The notes: a model not told the origin generated them from the sequence alone. A stretch of DNA of 64,000 nucleotides from Phytophthora sp. 'mugwort' (GCA_033558025.1 JAUCEF010000016.1:1550001-1614000); one strand, 5' to 3'; shown: positions 1 to 10,612, counted from the stretch's first letter. Numbers and translations are program-made.

Positions 1-471
1 AGACTGGAGTATCTTACCGGAAAGCTGATCGTCTGGCTTATGCTTGCTTCGGCGGCTGGGCACAGTGTCTTTGCCTGTGGATCCGCAAGGCCACGGCAGC
101 TACTCACGCGGATACGCGTGCAGGTGTGGCGCTGGTACTGGCGGTGTATCACGATGGATACTTATTCGGTGACGACAAAATGCGGCGGCGAGATGTCCCA
201 CGCTCCCGTTTATATCCCGATCGGATGATACTGGCGCGGGAAGTTCGCTGCAGACGAGGCACCCGGAGCTTGGCACCGGTGCCCGAACGCGCGGCTCCGG
301 CACCAAGCGAGTGCAGCTGCGTCAAATTTGCCGGACATCACTTCTCCCGCCTATGGCAGTCTCACTGGCCTTCGTCGGCTGTTGTTGGCCGGGGGCCAGA
401 CAGGTTTCGATTGCCTCTGTGAGCGGTGAGCCATTTGAGAATCTGCGTCCAGCCGAAACCCCCCAACCGCT
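1..471. other. Upstream region, no gene recognised
   Basis: GC-rich sequence with several overlapping short reading frames on both strands, none of which resembles a family I know. It presumably carries the promoter and 5' leader of the zinc-binding gene that starts at 472, and possibly the tail of a gene cut off by the window edge. I see no clear initiator element. Confidence 0.4.
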
Positions 472-1197
472 ATGGTCACCTCCACGACGTACTCGAGCGG
501 CGAGCTGCTGTCCTCATTCGCGCGGCACTCGGCCATCAATCCGCCCGCGGGTATGCTGCAGCCTATGCCACATCACGTGGCACACCTGACCATGCAGCCG
601 CCCGCTGTCTCCATGATCGAAACGCAGCAAAAGCGCTCGCCTCTGCTTTGCGGCTACCCGAGCAAGAAATGCTGGAGCTGGCGCGTCGAGAAGCGCAACG
701 GAGAGCTGCACAAGTTCTGCGAGTACCACCGGCAGAAGGCCAACACGAACCAGCGTCGTATGGAGCAGCGCCGCAAGCAGGGCCGCTCCGCCTCGCCGCG
801 TGCCAAGAGCAGCGTGGGCCCGCGCCGCTCACACAAGGTCGCGGCTGACGCGAAGCGCGAGGTGGTCATTAAAGCCGAGCGCCCCGCCGTCAACCCCAAG
901 TCGATCACGTACCCTAAGACCGTGGTCGTCTCGCCTCCCGGGCTCAACAACTCGGGCAGCCCGCGTGGCATCGACTGCTTCGGCAACGGCAGCGCCATCA
1001 TGGATGATGCCGCGATGTTCTCGTGGATGGACGCTGAGCTGGACATCGGCATCGGCATGGACGCCGCTGTAGACTACATGATGGTGGATACGCCCGTGAT
1101 CGACATGGAGCCGTCTGACACGCCCGTGGACCTTTTCGAGGAAGACCTTTACTTCCTCGAGCACTTTATCGACGAGATCTCGCATAGCACCGTCTAA
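472..1197 (+). CDS. Small Cys-Cys-Cys-His zinc-binding, putative DNA-binding protein
   Basis: Single exon, 241 aa. Residues 60-86 form a compact cluster, C60-x6-C67-x15-C83-x2-H86, followed directly by a very basic helix (residues 87-120, rich in Arg, Lys and Gln). This is the layout of a small zinc-stabilised DNA- or RNA-binding module and recalls the plant WRC-type cluster, although the spacing differs. The same arrangement is common in unnamed oomycete proteins. The C-terminal third (residues 160-241) is acidic with Asp/Met/Phe clusters, like an activation domain. A role as a transcription regulator is inference. GC-rich codon use matches the neighbouring genes. The ATG at 472 is the first in frame; a later Met at residue 28 is possible. 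Confidence 0.75.
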   Translation: MVTSTTYSSGELLSSFARHSAINPPAGMLQPMPHHVAHLTMQPPAVSMIETQQKRSPLLCGYPSKKCWSWRVEKRNGELHKFCEYHRQKANTNQRRMEQRRKQGRSASPRAKSSVGPRRSHKVAADAKREVVIKAERPAVNPKSITYPKTVVVSPPGLNNSGSPRGIDCFGNGSAIMDDAAMFSWMDAELDIGIGMDAAVDYMMVDTPVIDMEPSDTPVDLFEEDLYFLEHFIDEISHSTV

Positions 1198-2389
1198 AGT
1201 GTCAGGGACTGGCTAGCTTCTGGTTTGGCCACCCTCACCCACCGACCCAGTCCATTTAAGTTAATGAGCGCGTCACCGCCGCCCACCAAGAAGTCGGTCG
1301 CGCGCAGAGTTGGGCCGACGCGCGGCCTGCATATGAAGTCCGTATTTGGAATAAGTAGTAGAAGTAGTAGAATTGAAAGAAAGTAACGTAGACGCTGTAC
1401 AGCAAATTGAAAATCCATCGAATACTATGCATGCGAGTGGCAATCATCAGCGAACTGAACCAGAAGCAGTATTTTTTAAGGCAAAGGCAGTAAAGAGTAA
1501 AACAAGAGAATGAATTGAGCATTGCAGATTACCAGCTAGTCAACGGCAGCTTGGCCGTTGGAGGACGTTACTACAGTAGAGCTACCTTCGCTTCACCAGC
1601 GTCGGCTTCTTCGCCGTCAAGTGACAATGCCGGTAAGCACGTTGGACCCCAACGTGGGCGCTGTGAGACAGCTAACGCATTGGCTGCGTGGTACGGAGCG
1701 CCTCCCTCGATTCTGTCGTACTGCCGTCGCCGCATTAGTTAAGCTTATTTCCTGACTGGGAGTTCGCGAGGTTGTTCACGTACATACGCGGCAATATCTA
1801 CTCAGAAAAGGCTTCCACACACCGTCACCCCTTTCGCGTTTACAGTGATAATCAGATTTTGCATCACTTCAACTTAGTTCATATAAATGCAAGATAAAAC
1901 GGTCTATAGTCCTGCCTTCGCTTTGGCTGGCAATCACCCCCTGTGTGTCGCAGTCCTGCCAGCTTTCTTCATGCAAGCCAGCAAGCATTGTCATCGTCAC
2001 GGGCCGTGACACGGCAACTTGATTTGACAAAGGGAGAGCGACTAAATTACTGTCACTCGCAAATCGACACCATTTCTTTCTAGCTTAAGCTCCTTCGGTG
2101 TCCACCAGGCTGTGCAGCACAACATGGGCTGTTGAGCCCTCTTCCTGGTGCCTCGAAAACGTCGGTGTCTGCAGCACAAGCGCACCACTTCGATGGTCGA
2201 TTCTAGAAAAAAAAAAAGCTTCGACAATTAGCCATTATCAAGACGGGGTGTTACAGCCAAAATATGCTGACTTGCCACATGTCACCCATCGTCATTTTCA
2301 GAAAGCACGTTGTGACAAGCATGGACAGCCAACGTACTTGCGTACGCTGGGTTCACCCTAAGATCTCGATATCGATTTCCGCTTGAATT
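1198..2389. other. Intergenic region, no gene recognised
   Basis: About 1.2 kb, AT-richer than the flanking genes, with a run of about eleven A at 2207-2217. Short reading frames on both strands look random. It should hold the 3' end of the preceding transcript and the distal promoter of the glycoside hydrolase gene. Confidence 0.5.
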
Positions 2390-2404
2390 CTCACTTGTCA
2401 ATTT
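2390..2404 (+). promoter_or_regulatory. Oomycete-type initiator plus flanking promoter region
   Basis: The sequence CTCACTTGTCAATTT matches the oomycete initiator/FPR composite (TCAYTYY, short gap, CAATTT) and lies 80 bp upstream of the ATG at 2484, a normal leader length for these genomes. Confidence 0.6.
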
Positions 2405-2483
2405 GCCAGATTCAGCACACCCGTCCACTGTTCGATCCTTCTTTGATCGCATTCGTCCTTTGAGAACCCACTGAACAGCCGCT

Positions 2484-3902
2484 ATGAAGACCAACGACAA
2501 CACGCCGCTCGCGAACACGCAGTGGACCACGTGCGGGCGCAAGCTGCTCAAGGACGGGCAGAGCTTCTTCGTTCGTGGAGTCAACTACGCGCCCACGCCC
2601 ATCGGCAAGCCCGGGCGTCTGGACATGCTGGGTGAGCCCACCATCTTCCTCCGCGACCTGCAAAACTTGCGCCTCATGAACGCCAACGCTATTAAAACCT
2701 ACGACTTTTACAGCTACGTGAACCATCAGAGCTTCCTGGACGCGGCCTACAACGACAATGTGGACCCAGTCTACTCGATTTTCTCCATTTGGATCGATCA
2801 GAGCCTTATGGTTCCCCAGCTGCCCGAGAGCAGCCCCACGTTCCAGCACATGGTGCGGGAATACTACCTCATGGCAAAGGAAACCGGTGGCCACCCGGGC
2901 GTCATGGGTTACTCCATCGGTGGCGAGATGAACAGCATCACCGTCATCGAGGACGAGTCTTTCTGGAGCAAGTTCAATGCGCTCACGAGGGCTGTGCGTC
3001 GTGGTCTCAAAGAGAATAACAATGCCCAGAAGATCATCACCACGACCTTTGTCGATGACGGTGGCGATACCTTTAAGGCCGGCGAGAAGCGCAACGCCGA
3101 CGTCGACATGTGGGGTTCCAACGTATACCAGACGGACTACCCCGGCTCCGTCATCCCCAGGTTCCTGGCAGTGCCTGGCAGCAAGCCACTACTAGTGAGC
3201 GAGTACGGCTACCCCTATGCGTCCGACAAAGGCATCGGTGACACCATGCAGCTGAACTACGTGGCAGACATGCTGACCCAACACACGCTCGCCTTGCAGA
3301 ACAATTTCCAGCACGCTGACGGAGTGGATGAGCAGGTTATCGTCGGTGGCTTTGTCTTCGAGTACAGCGACGAGTGGTGGAAGGCTGGCAACCCGGATCA
3401 ACACAACCTCGGTCTCGTGAAGAACGGCTTATTCCCTCTGGGGTACCTTTCGGAGGAGTACTTCGGTCTTTACAGCGCCTCGCGCGCCACGTCCGACGAT
3501 CCGGAGGTCAACGCGTTGACGTTGCCCAATGTCCTGAAGGCGAGACCGACGGTGTCGCTGCTAACGACCATTTGGGGCAATGGATCTCTACTCACAGAGG
3601 GAGATTTCATCACGGCTTGCAGCAGCCACGTTGAACCCGTGACGGTCGATGCCACCTCGAACAACGTGGTGCCAACTGCATCGAGTGCTGCGTCGTTCGG
3701 GGATTTCCTGCTTATGGGTCTGTTCGGTGGCGTGCTTTTCTTCCTGCTGATTGCCTTCCGAACGGGAGCACGCCGTATGAAATACCAGAAGCTGTCGCCT
3801 CCATCATCGACTCGCACCGTGTGGGGCTCGCCTCGCTTCCAGACTGGACCTGCGACGGAGTCGTCGTTGCTGATGCACGACATTAACCACCAGGTGATTT
3901 AG
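2484..3902 (+). CDS. GH72-like clan-A glycoside hydrolase with C-terminal membrane anchor
   Basis: Single exon, 472 aa. It resembles beta-1,3-glucanosyltransferases (GH72/Gas1 type), which remodel cell-wall beta-glucan. Residues 25-35 carry the FFVRGVNYAP opening typical of that fold. E148 in YSIGGEMNS fits the acid/base and E240 in LLVSEYGYPY fits the nucleophile. GGFVFEYSDEW (288-298) matches the conserved last strand. A hydrophobic stretch at about 405-424 followed by Arg/Lys gives a C-terminal transmembrane anchor instead of the usual GPI signal. No N-terminal signal peptide is visible from this ATG, so an upstream exon may be missing or secretion may be unconventional. It converges with the GH5 gene downstream. 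A GH2-like relative is the main alternative. The domain assignment is by memory of motifs. Confidence 0.8.
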   Translation: MKTNDNTPLANTQWTTCGRKLLKDGQSFFVRGVNYAPTPIGKPGRLDMLGEPTIFLRDLQNLRLMNANAIKTYDFYSYVNHQSFLDAAYNDNVDPVYSIFSIWIDQSLMVPQLPESSPTFQHMVREYYLMAKETGGHPGVMGYSIGGEMNSITVIEDESFWSKFNALTRAVRRGLKENNNAQKIITTTFVDDGGDTFKAGEKRNADVDMWGSNVYQTDYPGSVIPRFLAVPGSKPLLVSEYGYPYASDKGIGDTMQLNYVADMLTQHTLALQNNFQHADGVDEQVIVGGFVFEYSDEWWKAGNPDQHNLGLVKNGLFPLGYLSEEYFGLYSASRATSDDPEVNALTLPNVLKARPTVSLLTTIWGNGSLLTEGDFITACSSHVEPVTVDATSNNVVPTASSAASFGDFLLMGLFGGVLFFLLIAFRTGARRMKYQKLSPPSSTRTVWGSPRFQTGPATESSLLMHDINHQVI

Positions 3903-4713
3903 CTTGAATTTGTATGATTTTGGAACTTTTAAAGGCCGTCAGTATGTATTAGGAAGAGCCTGAGTGGCGCATGGTAGTTAAGTAGTTACTGGAGATGATA
4001 TCTACACAAGTGAGCGTTACCTGCTTAAGAGCGCCTTGGTTTGATAAATGTAAGAAGCTCCTTATCAACGTCGATACGAACTTCAATTTGATAGTTTTCT
4101 GGATTTTATCCAGAGTTTGTTAGGGCGAAACGAGTGCCAGTACTAATCACTATAGAAACGAATAGCTTGTATATGTTTATTTTTTCGTTACTTGTTTGCT
4201 TCAAAACATCCTTACATTACCTTTATGATTTGGTACCTGTATAAATTTCATAATATCCATTGTGAATGTTGCTTGAGTCTTTTACGGTCAACCTTCGCGC
4301 AACAGAGCAACGCCTAATGTCAGCAGCGTTGAGCTACTGGTAACTCTGGTGCCGCTCATATTAGCCTTTGCGATCACTTGAGACAAGTGCCAACTTGGCC
4401 AAAGACTAACGGTGGAAAAAATGGTTCTGGGGCCATTGCGACATCCATCACGCCACAATCCACAACGGTCCTCGTTCTACGTTGCAGTGACGCGAGTGAA
4501 ACAATAAAACAGCTATATCTCATGGAGCCGCTGACATTAGAGTTCCTGCAATACAGACAACCACGGTGAAAGCTGCACTTCAGACTGACAGACGAGACCC
4601 TGGCAGAAACCGCGAGGTTGTTCAAGATCTTCTCCGTGTCTTGGCATGGCTTAGTTAAAATTGACAGAAAGCCTAGTCACGATGTTATATACACTGCTAA
4701 CAACTTGTTGACA
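3903..4713. other. Intergenic region between convergent genes
   Basis: About 0.8 kb, AT-rich, separating the 3' ends of the two glycoside hydrolase genes. It should contain both polyadenylation regions. I see no coding exon or repeat in it. Confidence 0.5.
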
Positions 4714-5820
4714 TCATGAAGACGGCGGCACAGAAGTCCCGTTAAAGATCGACAGCAGCTCGAAAGCATTCGGATTCGGCGTTTGCCAGTCCGCACATAA
4801 TAACCCATCCGTATCTCCGCCATTTGGATTCACACACCAGAAAATGACACCGCTGACGCCAATCTGCCGTACGTACTCAGCAAAATGCGTCTGCCAGCTC
4901 CAATCCTTAGGGTTCTCATGACGGCCGCCCCACTCGCCAATGACCAGCGTCTCTGACTGCCGCTTTAAATATCCAAAGTGCGTATCCCACACGCCTGGCA
5001 TGTTAGCCGGAAACTCGTCAGCATTAAAATACGGTTGCCATGACACAGCAGGCCCATACGTATGCGGACAATACACGAGTCGATTGTCCACGCACAGCTT
5101 CACTGGGTGTTGACCTGCCGCTTGCAGATTCTCTCCCCAAAAGCACGGCATCTCCTGTCCCGCATCACAGCTCGTTATCTGCACTCCTTCCACAAAAATC
5201 AGCCATCTCGGACACACCGCCAGCACCTTCTCCGCCAGTCTCATCGCAGCGAGTCTCCAGTCCGTTTTGACGTCTCCTGAACCCCACGTGGCCTCTCCGT
5301 GTGGCTCATTGTTCAGATCTGCCCCTAACACGTTCCATTGATTCGCATATCTCGTCGCCAGTGTCGTCCACATCTGCTCCACTACCGTCTCCGGGCAACC
5401 TTGTCCTTCATCATACCACAACGGAGTAATGGCTCCAGCAGGCTGCATCACGTGAGCATCCAGCAATACCAGCAGGTCATGACGCTCCAGCTCCTGCACC
5501 ACATAGTCCAGCACGTCCAAGTAGCGCAGCTCGCGTCTTTCAAAGGCCTTGAGCAGCGCTTCCTCGTTGCCCATCTTGTAACGATCGACCTCGATGTTGT
5601 TTACCACTGCAGCGACCGCTAACGGCATTCGAACGAGGTTAAAGCCGTTCGAGCGCAGTAGGTGCGCCACCGTCGCCAGCGTCGTGGAGTCCGGGCCGCC
5701 CCACAGCCCGTGAGGGACGCAGATGTCGCTCTCCATACCAAAGTAACTCGCGCCCTTGATGAAGAAAGGTCTCCCGTCGAGCCACAGGCCCCCGCGGGTG
5801 GTCTCGAAGCGCAGCGGCAT
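4714..5820 (-). CDS. GH5 family endoglucanase-like glycoside hydrolase
   Basis: Single exon, 368 aa, a near-complete (beta/alpha)8 barrel of glycoside hydrolase family 5, which hydrolyses beta-1,4 or mixed beta-glucans. E172 in DLNNEPHG is the predicted acid/base and E296 in LVIGEWGG the nucleophile. H253 and Y255 (CPHTYG) and W328 (FWCVNPNGG) line the site as in the family. R64 in LVRMPLA is the conserved barrel Arg. The chain opens directly with the domain, and no signal peptide is visible, so it may act inside the cell or have an unannotated leader. The ATG at 5820 is supported by an initiator 85 bp upstream and by the domain starting immediately. Confidence 0.88.
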   Translation of the reverse strand: MPLRFETTRGGLWLDGRPFFIKGASYFGMESDICVPHGLWGGPDSTTLATVAHLLRSNGFNLVRMPLAVAAVVNNIEVDRYKMGNEEALLKAFERRELRYLDVLDYVVQELERHDLLVLLDAHVMQPAGAITPLWYDEGQGCPETVVEQMWTTLATRYANQWNVLGADLNNEPHGEATWGSGDVKTDWRLAAMRLAEKVLAVCPRWLIFVEGVQITSCDAGQEMPCFWGENLQAAGQHPVKLCVDNRLVYCPHTYGPAVSWQPYFNADEFPANMPGVWDTHFGYLKRQSETLVIGEWGGRHENPKDWSWQTHFAEYVRQIGVSGVIFWCVNPNGGDTDGLLCADWQTPNPNAFELLSIFNGTSVPPSS

Positions 5821-5902
5821 GACGTAGCAGATCTGATAATGATTCTTTCAAGTGATGCTGAATCCTGTCGTACAGCATGTCTCAAGACTATGTTTTTCCT
5901 AC

Positions 5903-5919
5903 AAACCATGAAATGAACA
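5903..5919 (-). promoter_or_regulatory. Initiator/FPR of the GH5 gene
   Basis: On the minus strand this reads TGTTCATTTCATGGTTT, close to the oomycete initiator plus FPR composite. It lies about 85 bp upstream of the GH5 ATG, within the 201-bp divergent promoter shared with the helicase gene. Confidence 0.55.
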
Positions 5920-5981
5920 ACTACGTTATTTCATGCATCTATTTGATTGAGCTGCTGGCTGAAAAGGGAGGGAGAGACTTG

Positions 5982-5998
5982 GCTTCATTTCAGATTTT
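5982..5998 (+). promoter_or_regulatory. Initiator/FPR of the DBP5-like helicase gene
   Basis: GCTTCATTTCAGATTTT is a near-consensus oomycete initiator plus FPR. It ends 23 bp before the ATG at 6022, so the predicted 5' leader is very short. It sits in the divergent promoter shared with the GH5 gene. Confidence 0.65.
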
Positions 5999-6021
5999 AA
6001 AAGTAGGAAAAGGCAGTATAA

Positions 6022-7561
6022 ATGAGTGAGACGGACGCTGTCGCTGCCAAGACAACGGAGGAGGTTGCGCCGCCTGCCGCTGATACCGCCGTAGTGGAGG
6101 ACAAGGAGGTTGCCGTTGAGGAGGTGACGCAGTCGCTGGAAGAGATCCTAGCGCTGGGCCAGGGCCTGGACGACCAGGACTACAAGGCCGAGCTCGAAGT
6201 GCTGCAGAACGACCCCAACTCCAACCTTTACTCGGCCGTCACCTTCGAGGAGCTCAACCTGTACGTCTCATATTAATACGATGTTGCTAGTATTATTGCA
6301 CAACTCCAATAGGTTCTTTTGCGCAGGCCCGAGGCGCTGCTCAAGGGCGTGTACAACATGAAATTTGCCAAGCCGTCCAAGATTCAGTCGGTGGCGCTGC
6401 CACTGATCCTCGCTGAGTGCGTGCAGTGATATTACTGTATGCAGTAATACTGTTGCTTATTTGTACGTACTAATGATTTGTTTGCTGCTGCGGTGGTGCA
6501 GTCCGCCTGAGAATTTGATCGGCCAGGCGCAGAGCGGCAGCGGCAAGACTGCCACCTTTGCGCTGGGCATGCTCTACCGTGTGGACATCAGCCTCAAGGC
6601 TCCGCAGGCCGTGTGTGTAGGGCCCACTCGTGAGCTGGTGCGGCAGATTATGGCCGTAGTGAACGCCATGGGCAAGTTCATTGGCGTAGACACGTTCCTC
6701 GCCATCCCTGGCAACGACCTGGGTCGTGGTGAGACTCTAAAGGCGCAAGTGATCGTCGGCACACCCGGTAAGGTCGAAGGTATGATCAAGAAGAAGCAGC
6801 TGGACACCCACAACGTCAAAATCTTCGTGCTCGATGAGGCCGATGTCATGGTTGCCGAGGACGGCATGCGCGAGCGCTCAGTGGCGATCAAGCGGCTGAT
6901 TAAGAACCGTGCATGCCAGTATTTGCTCTTTTCGGCCACGTACGCCGACGATGTGCGCGATTTCGCCCAGAAGATGGTGCCCGACCACAACATTATTACT
7001 GTCAAGAAGGAGAAGCTCACGCTGGACGGTATCAAGCAGTTTTGGATCGACTGCAAGACCCGCGATAACAAGTTCCAGGTGCTGTCGGATATTTTCGCCA
7101 TCTTAACCATCGGCAAGTGCGTCATCTTCGTGCAGCAACGTGAGACGGCCAAGGAGCTGACGCGCCGTATGCGTGAGAAGGGCCACTCGGTTGGCATTCT
7201 GCATGGTGCCGACATGGCCAAGGAGGTGCGTGACCAGGTGATCGACGAGTTCCGCGCCGGCACGACCAACGTCCTGATCACCACAAACGTGCTTGCTCGC
7301 GGTATCGATGTGGCGGGTGTGTCACTTGTCGTGAACTTTGACATCCCGCTTACGCGCGACCAACGCCCGGATCCAGAGACGTATCTGCACCGTATAGGCC
7401 GTACGGGTCGTTTCGGCCGCAAGGGCTGCGCTATTAACTTCGTCCATGACAACAAGAGCAAGCAGGACCTCGCCGAGATTGAAGAGTACTACGCGCGTCC
7501 TATTACTCAAGCTCCCGCAGATGACATTGAAGAACTTGAGAAGCTGCTGGCTTGGGAGTAA
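6022..7561 (+). CDS. DBP5: DEAD-box mRNA-export helicase, DBP5/DDX19 type
   Basis: Three exons by my reading: 6022-6260, 6327-6416 and 6502-7561; introns of 66 and 85 bp, both GT...AG, joined in frame to give 462 aa. The first join restores FEELNLPEALLKG and the second LAEDPPENLIG-like DDX19 sequence. Motifs: Q-motif region MKFAKPSKIQ, Walker A AQSGSGKT (119-126), Ia PTREL, DEAD 221-224, SAT in LFSATYADD, ARGIDV, and HRIGRTGRFG. DBP5 acts at the cytoplasmic face of the nuclear pore, stripping Mex67-type proteins from exported mRNA with Gle1 and IP6. The VLDEADVMV and NPDNETYLHR-like context (RPDPETYLHR) favours this family over eIF4A. The acidic N-terminal tail (1-55) is typical. Confidence 0.93.
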
Positions 7562-7738
7562 AGATGTGCATATCCCAGGTCAGTTGTTAAGCAGAACCAA
7601 CAGTAGAATGCCAGCGGAGATTGATTGATGAACCCCGTCTTGCAATAGACCAGGACACAAGAAGGTGGCACCATCGACTCGAACATAGCTAGTGAGGAAA
7701 GGGAATCAAACGAGGTCGAAGTCTTTTTTCTATCTGCT

Positions 7739-9106
7739 TTATACGCTGAAGAAGTTTAGCTTCTTGTCGTCACCACCTGTGACGAAAGCCACGTTGTTCT
7801 CGTCCTTAGTCTGGTTCCGCCAGGACAGACCAAGCAGTTTGCCTTCGTGCGCGCTTACAGTGTGGAGCGGAATCGTGCTACGAGCATCCCACACCTTGGC
7901 CGTGCCGTCATAGCCACCAGACACAAACAGGTGCTCGTTGTTTGGGTGCCAGGCCACCGAGCTCACCCACTCCTTGTGCGAGCGGAAGGTGCGCTGCACG
8001 ATGCTCTCGCCGCTCTGCTGCGCACGCGGGTCCCATAAGCGAACGCAGTGATCCGGATGAGCAGTAAGGATTAGTCCGTTCGCGTTCACGCTTAGATCCG
8101 ACACGGCGCGATTGCCAACGAGCGACTGAGAGCACGACTGGGTCACAAGGTCCCACAGCCGCACGTTACGGTCGCTGCCAGCAGACACAACCACGTCTTC
8201 GTCGTGCTCTGAGCTCTTGGGGCGGAATGCCACGCCCGTCACGAAGCTTGTGTGGCCCACCAGCACGATCTCCGCCTCCAGCTGCTGGAAGCTCACGGCA
8301 CCTGCACCGTCCACTGTCATCTTGTGCTTCTTGGCCGAGCGCTGTTCGTGTGATTCCTTCGACCCGCTCGGGGTCTGCCACACACGCACCGTGTTGTCCC
8401 AGCTGCCAGTAACCACGCGCTTACCCGACGTGTGCATCTGCACGGCGTCGACACTGTTCAAGTGGCCCGTTAGCGCCGCCATCGGAGACAGCTTGGCCGA
8501 GTTAATGGTATACCGCCAGAGCTGCGCAAGCTGATCCTTGCCGCTGCTAACAATGATAAACTCTCCGCTGCTGCCAGCACTGATCGCCACGCTCACCGCC
8601 TTGATGGCACCCTGGTGAGCCTTGACTGAGGCCTTGCACTCTCCCTGCACGTCGTACACACGCAGCACGCCGTCATAGCAGCCAGTGACGACGAGTCCAT
8701 CGTCCAGAGCCTCCACAGCGCTGACCCAGTCCGGATGGTCGTTGCTGTTCTGCTTCTCCGGCTCGGGCAGTGCCTCCACGTACTCGAGCGTGAGCAGCGC
8801 CTCCTCTGATACGCCGTGGGTCTGCAGGTACTTGCCGAGCGACGAGCGCAGGAAGAGTCCGTCGATGAGGAAGTCAAACGGACGCGGCTTGTCACCGGTG
8901 GCCAGCAGGTGGTTCACGACCTGCGAGAGTCCGCGACGATTGAGACGCGTGGGCACAGCGAACGGCGTCTCCGTCACGCGGATGGACGCGTCCTTCGTCA
9001 CGAACTTGACGCGAACCTGAAAAAAAAAACACATTTGAGATTTAGACAATGCAGTTTATAATTATTGATGTGTCGAGGGACGAACCTGGGGTCCTTCCTC
9101 GTCCAT
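7739..9106 (-). CDS. WDR12: WDR12/Ytm1 ribosome-biogenesis WD40 protein
   Basis: Two exons: 9106-9086 (MDEEGPQ) and 9016-7739, with a 69-bp GT...AG intron (9085-9017) ending in a long pyrimidine run. The product is 432 aa, matching the family length of about 420-430. Residues 8-75 form the NLE domain (VRVKFVTKDASIRV onward), which binds the MIDAS domain of the AAA ATPase Rea1/midasin. The rest is a seven-bladed WD40 propeller (for example VRLWDL, VKVWDARS). In the PeBoW complex with BOP1 and PES1 it works in 60S maturation in the nucleolus. Without the tiny first exon the protein would start with a spurious intron-encoded tail, so the splice call matters. It converges with the helicase gene, 177 bp away. 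Confidence 0.93.
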
Positions 9107-10001
9107 TGTTGCAGCGGAAGGTGATGAAGATGGCGGTGATGATGCACAATTGACACTTTGAATGCCTCTTCGTAGCTCCTGGGTTTGACTGGAGCCGCTG
9201 TAATTGTAATATGATTGGAGGATAATGATAAGTGAACTTGAGATGATTGGGTGAAATGAGGTTCGTGTGGTTCACAGAAAACCCCATAATTTGCACTTTA
9301 TCCTCCTTTCCAAAAACGGCTGACGAACTACCGTAGGCAAGACCGCTTGAAAGTGTCGAGTGCGTGAAGTGTGAAAAACTGGGAACAACACTGACACTGA
9401 GATCCTGCTTAAGTGATCGTGCAAATAATATTATGTCCCAAGTTCTCCACCTTCCATGATCAGCTTCGATGAGTTGCATCCAACAAGCGCGTAGGCTCAT
9501 CTCGAAAAAGCACACCGCCAGTTCGACTCATCTTTTCTTCGTCGCGTCAAACTGTTCTGAGCTCGGATCGTCCAATAAGAACCTTCATCAATGTCCGCAC
9601 CAGGTCGGTCGAGTACGAGCGTGATACTCTCATGCCGCTTATAGTCTTTAAAATCTGCTTCTTCACACTAATGTGTGGTAGATCACACTTAAGGAACGTA
9701 GGCAGCTCCCTATTGTATCGGTCCTACGATATCCGCTGAAATGGACAGGTTCCTGAAGCGTGTCACTATCTTATGAAACCCCTCATCAAGTCCTTTTGCA
9801 TCCGAGATGGCATGTAGTCATGAACCCCAGCGGTCCTCGAGTCATCAGCTTCTTGGCATGGTCGAACTCGATCATCGCCCTAAGTGGTTTCCCTCTGTCA
9901 CTACTGGCATACTCTGTAAAACTCAACCGTTTCCTATTTGGAAACGTGTTGCTCGAACTGAATTGCGATTCGAATCCAGGCACGACGTTGGTCCCTGCTG
10001 T
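9107..10001. other. Intergenic region, no gene recognised
   Basis: About 0.9 kb upstream of the WDR12 gene and downstream of the coiled-coil gene. Minus-strand frames at 9786-9983 and 9042-9515 are open but show no conserved motif; I specifically looked for a CCCH zinc finger or RRM continuing the coiled-coil gene and found none. Confidence 0.45.
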
Positions 10002-10612
10002 TTAGTTCCCCGCCACCTGCTTCATGTGCTGTATCGCCATCAACAACATCTTGTAAGCACCAGATTGAGGCGAGTCATCTTCTTCCCTCACCTGTCGTAG
10101 AGAGAGGATCAGCTGCTGCCGTTGTGCTAGAATCTTCCTCTTCTTCTTGAAAGCCACAGCAGATTTCGCCACCGCCCTATGCCACTGTTCGTGAGTCCTT
10201 TGGCGCTCCTCCTCGTTCCTCATTTGCTCCAGCTCTTCCTGTTCCGGTGTCCGTTGGTCCTCCTCCTGTAGCGTATACAACAGCCAAATATTTCAGGTAT
10301 TACAGCGTTCCGGACGGTGAAAAGCGTATTAGCCCGTATTGCAGTTCATGTCAAATGAAGATTGCTACGCACACTCGCTCGGATCTCTGCTGCGATGGCG
10401 GCAAACAGCCGCCGCTTGCGACGTTTCTGCAGGTTCTTGCGCTTGGTGCGTGTGGAGCCCATGGAGCCATGAACGAACCTAATGTTGGGCATTTTGTGGC
10501 TATTTTTAGCAGTGTTATGCGTTATAGAAGGATCCAAGCCGTTACCAACTGCCATGCGCCAAGTTGAAGTGAACTTCATTCTCATTCCGAACTGGGCGCG
10601 CAGGGGACCCAA
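10002..10612 (-). CDS. Small basic coiled-coil protein resembling the ZRSR2 N-terminus
   Basis: Two exons: 10612-10373 and 10265-10002, with a 107-bp intron (GTGCGT...CTACAG) that keeps frame. The product is up to 167 aa from the first ATG; Met41 (10492) or Met51 (10462) are plausible starts because the sequence before them looks random. A basic block (TKRKNLQKRRKRR) leads into a long charged helix with EEERQRTHEQW and KKKRK. This order resembles the N-terminal region of the U2AF35-related splicing factor ZRSR2/URP (human ERQRLHEEW), but no zinc finger or RRM follows before the stop. A second donor-like CAGGTGGCG lies just before the stop, so a further exon cannot be excluded. It is divergent from VPS13, with 222 bp between ATGs. 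Function is not established. Confidence 0.55.

Noticed and set aside
6574..7461. 295-codon minus-strand frame across the helicase
   Set aside because: Mirror of the DBP5 coding sequence; no domain and strand bias explained by codon use.
7847..8895. Several 60-110-codon plus-strand frames across the WDR12 gene
   Set aside because: GC-rich antisense shadows of the WD40 coding sequence with no motif of their own.
9786..9983. Minus frame considered as a third exon (zinc finger or RRM) of the coiled-coil gene
   Set aside because: No Cys/His cluster or RNP motif, and splice phase is not supported.
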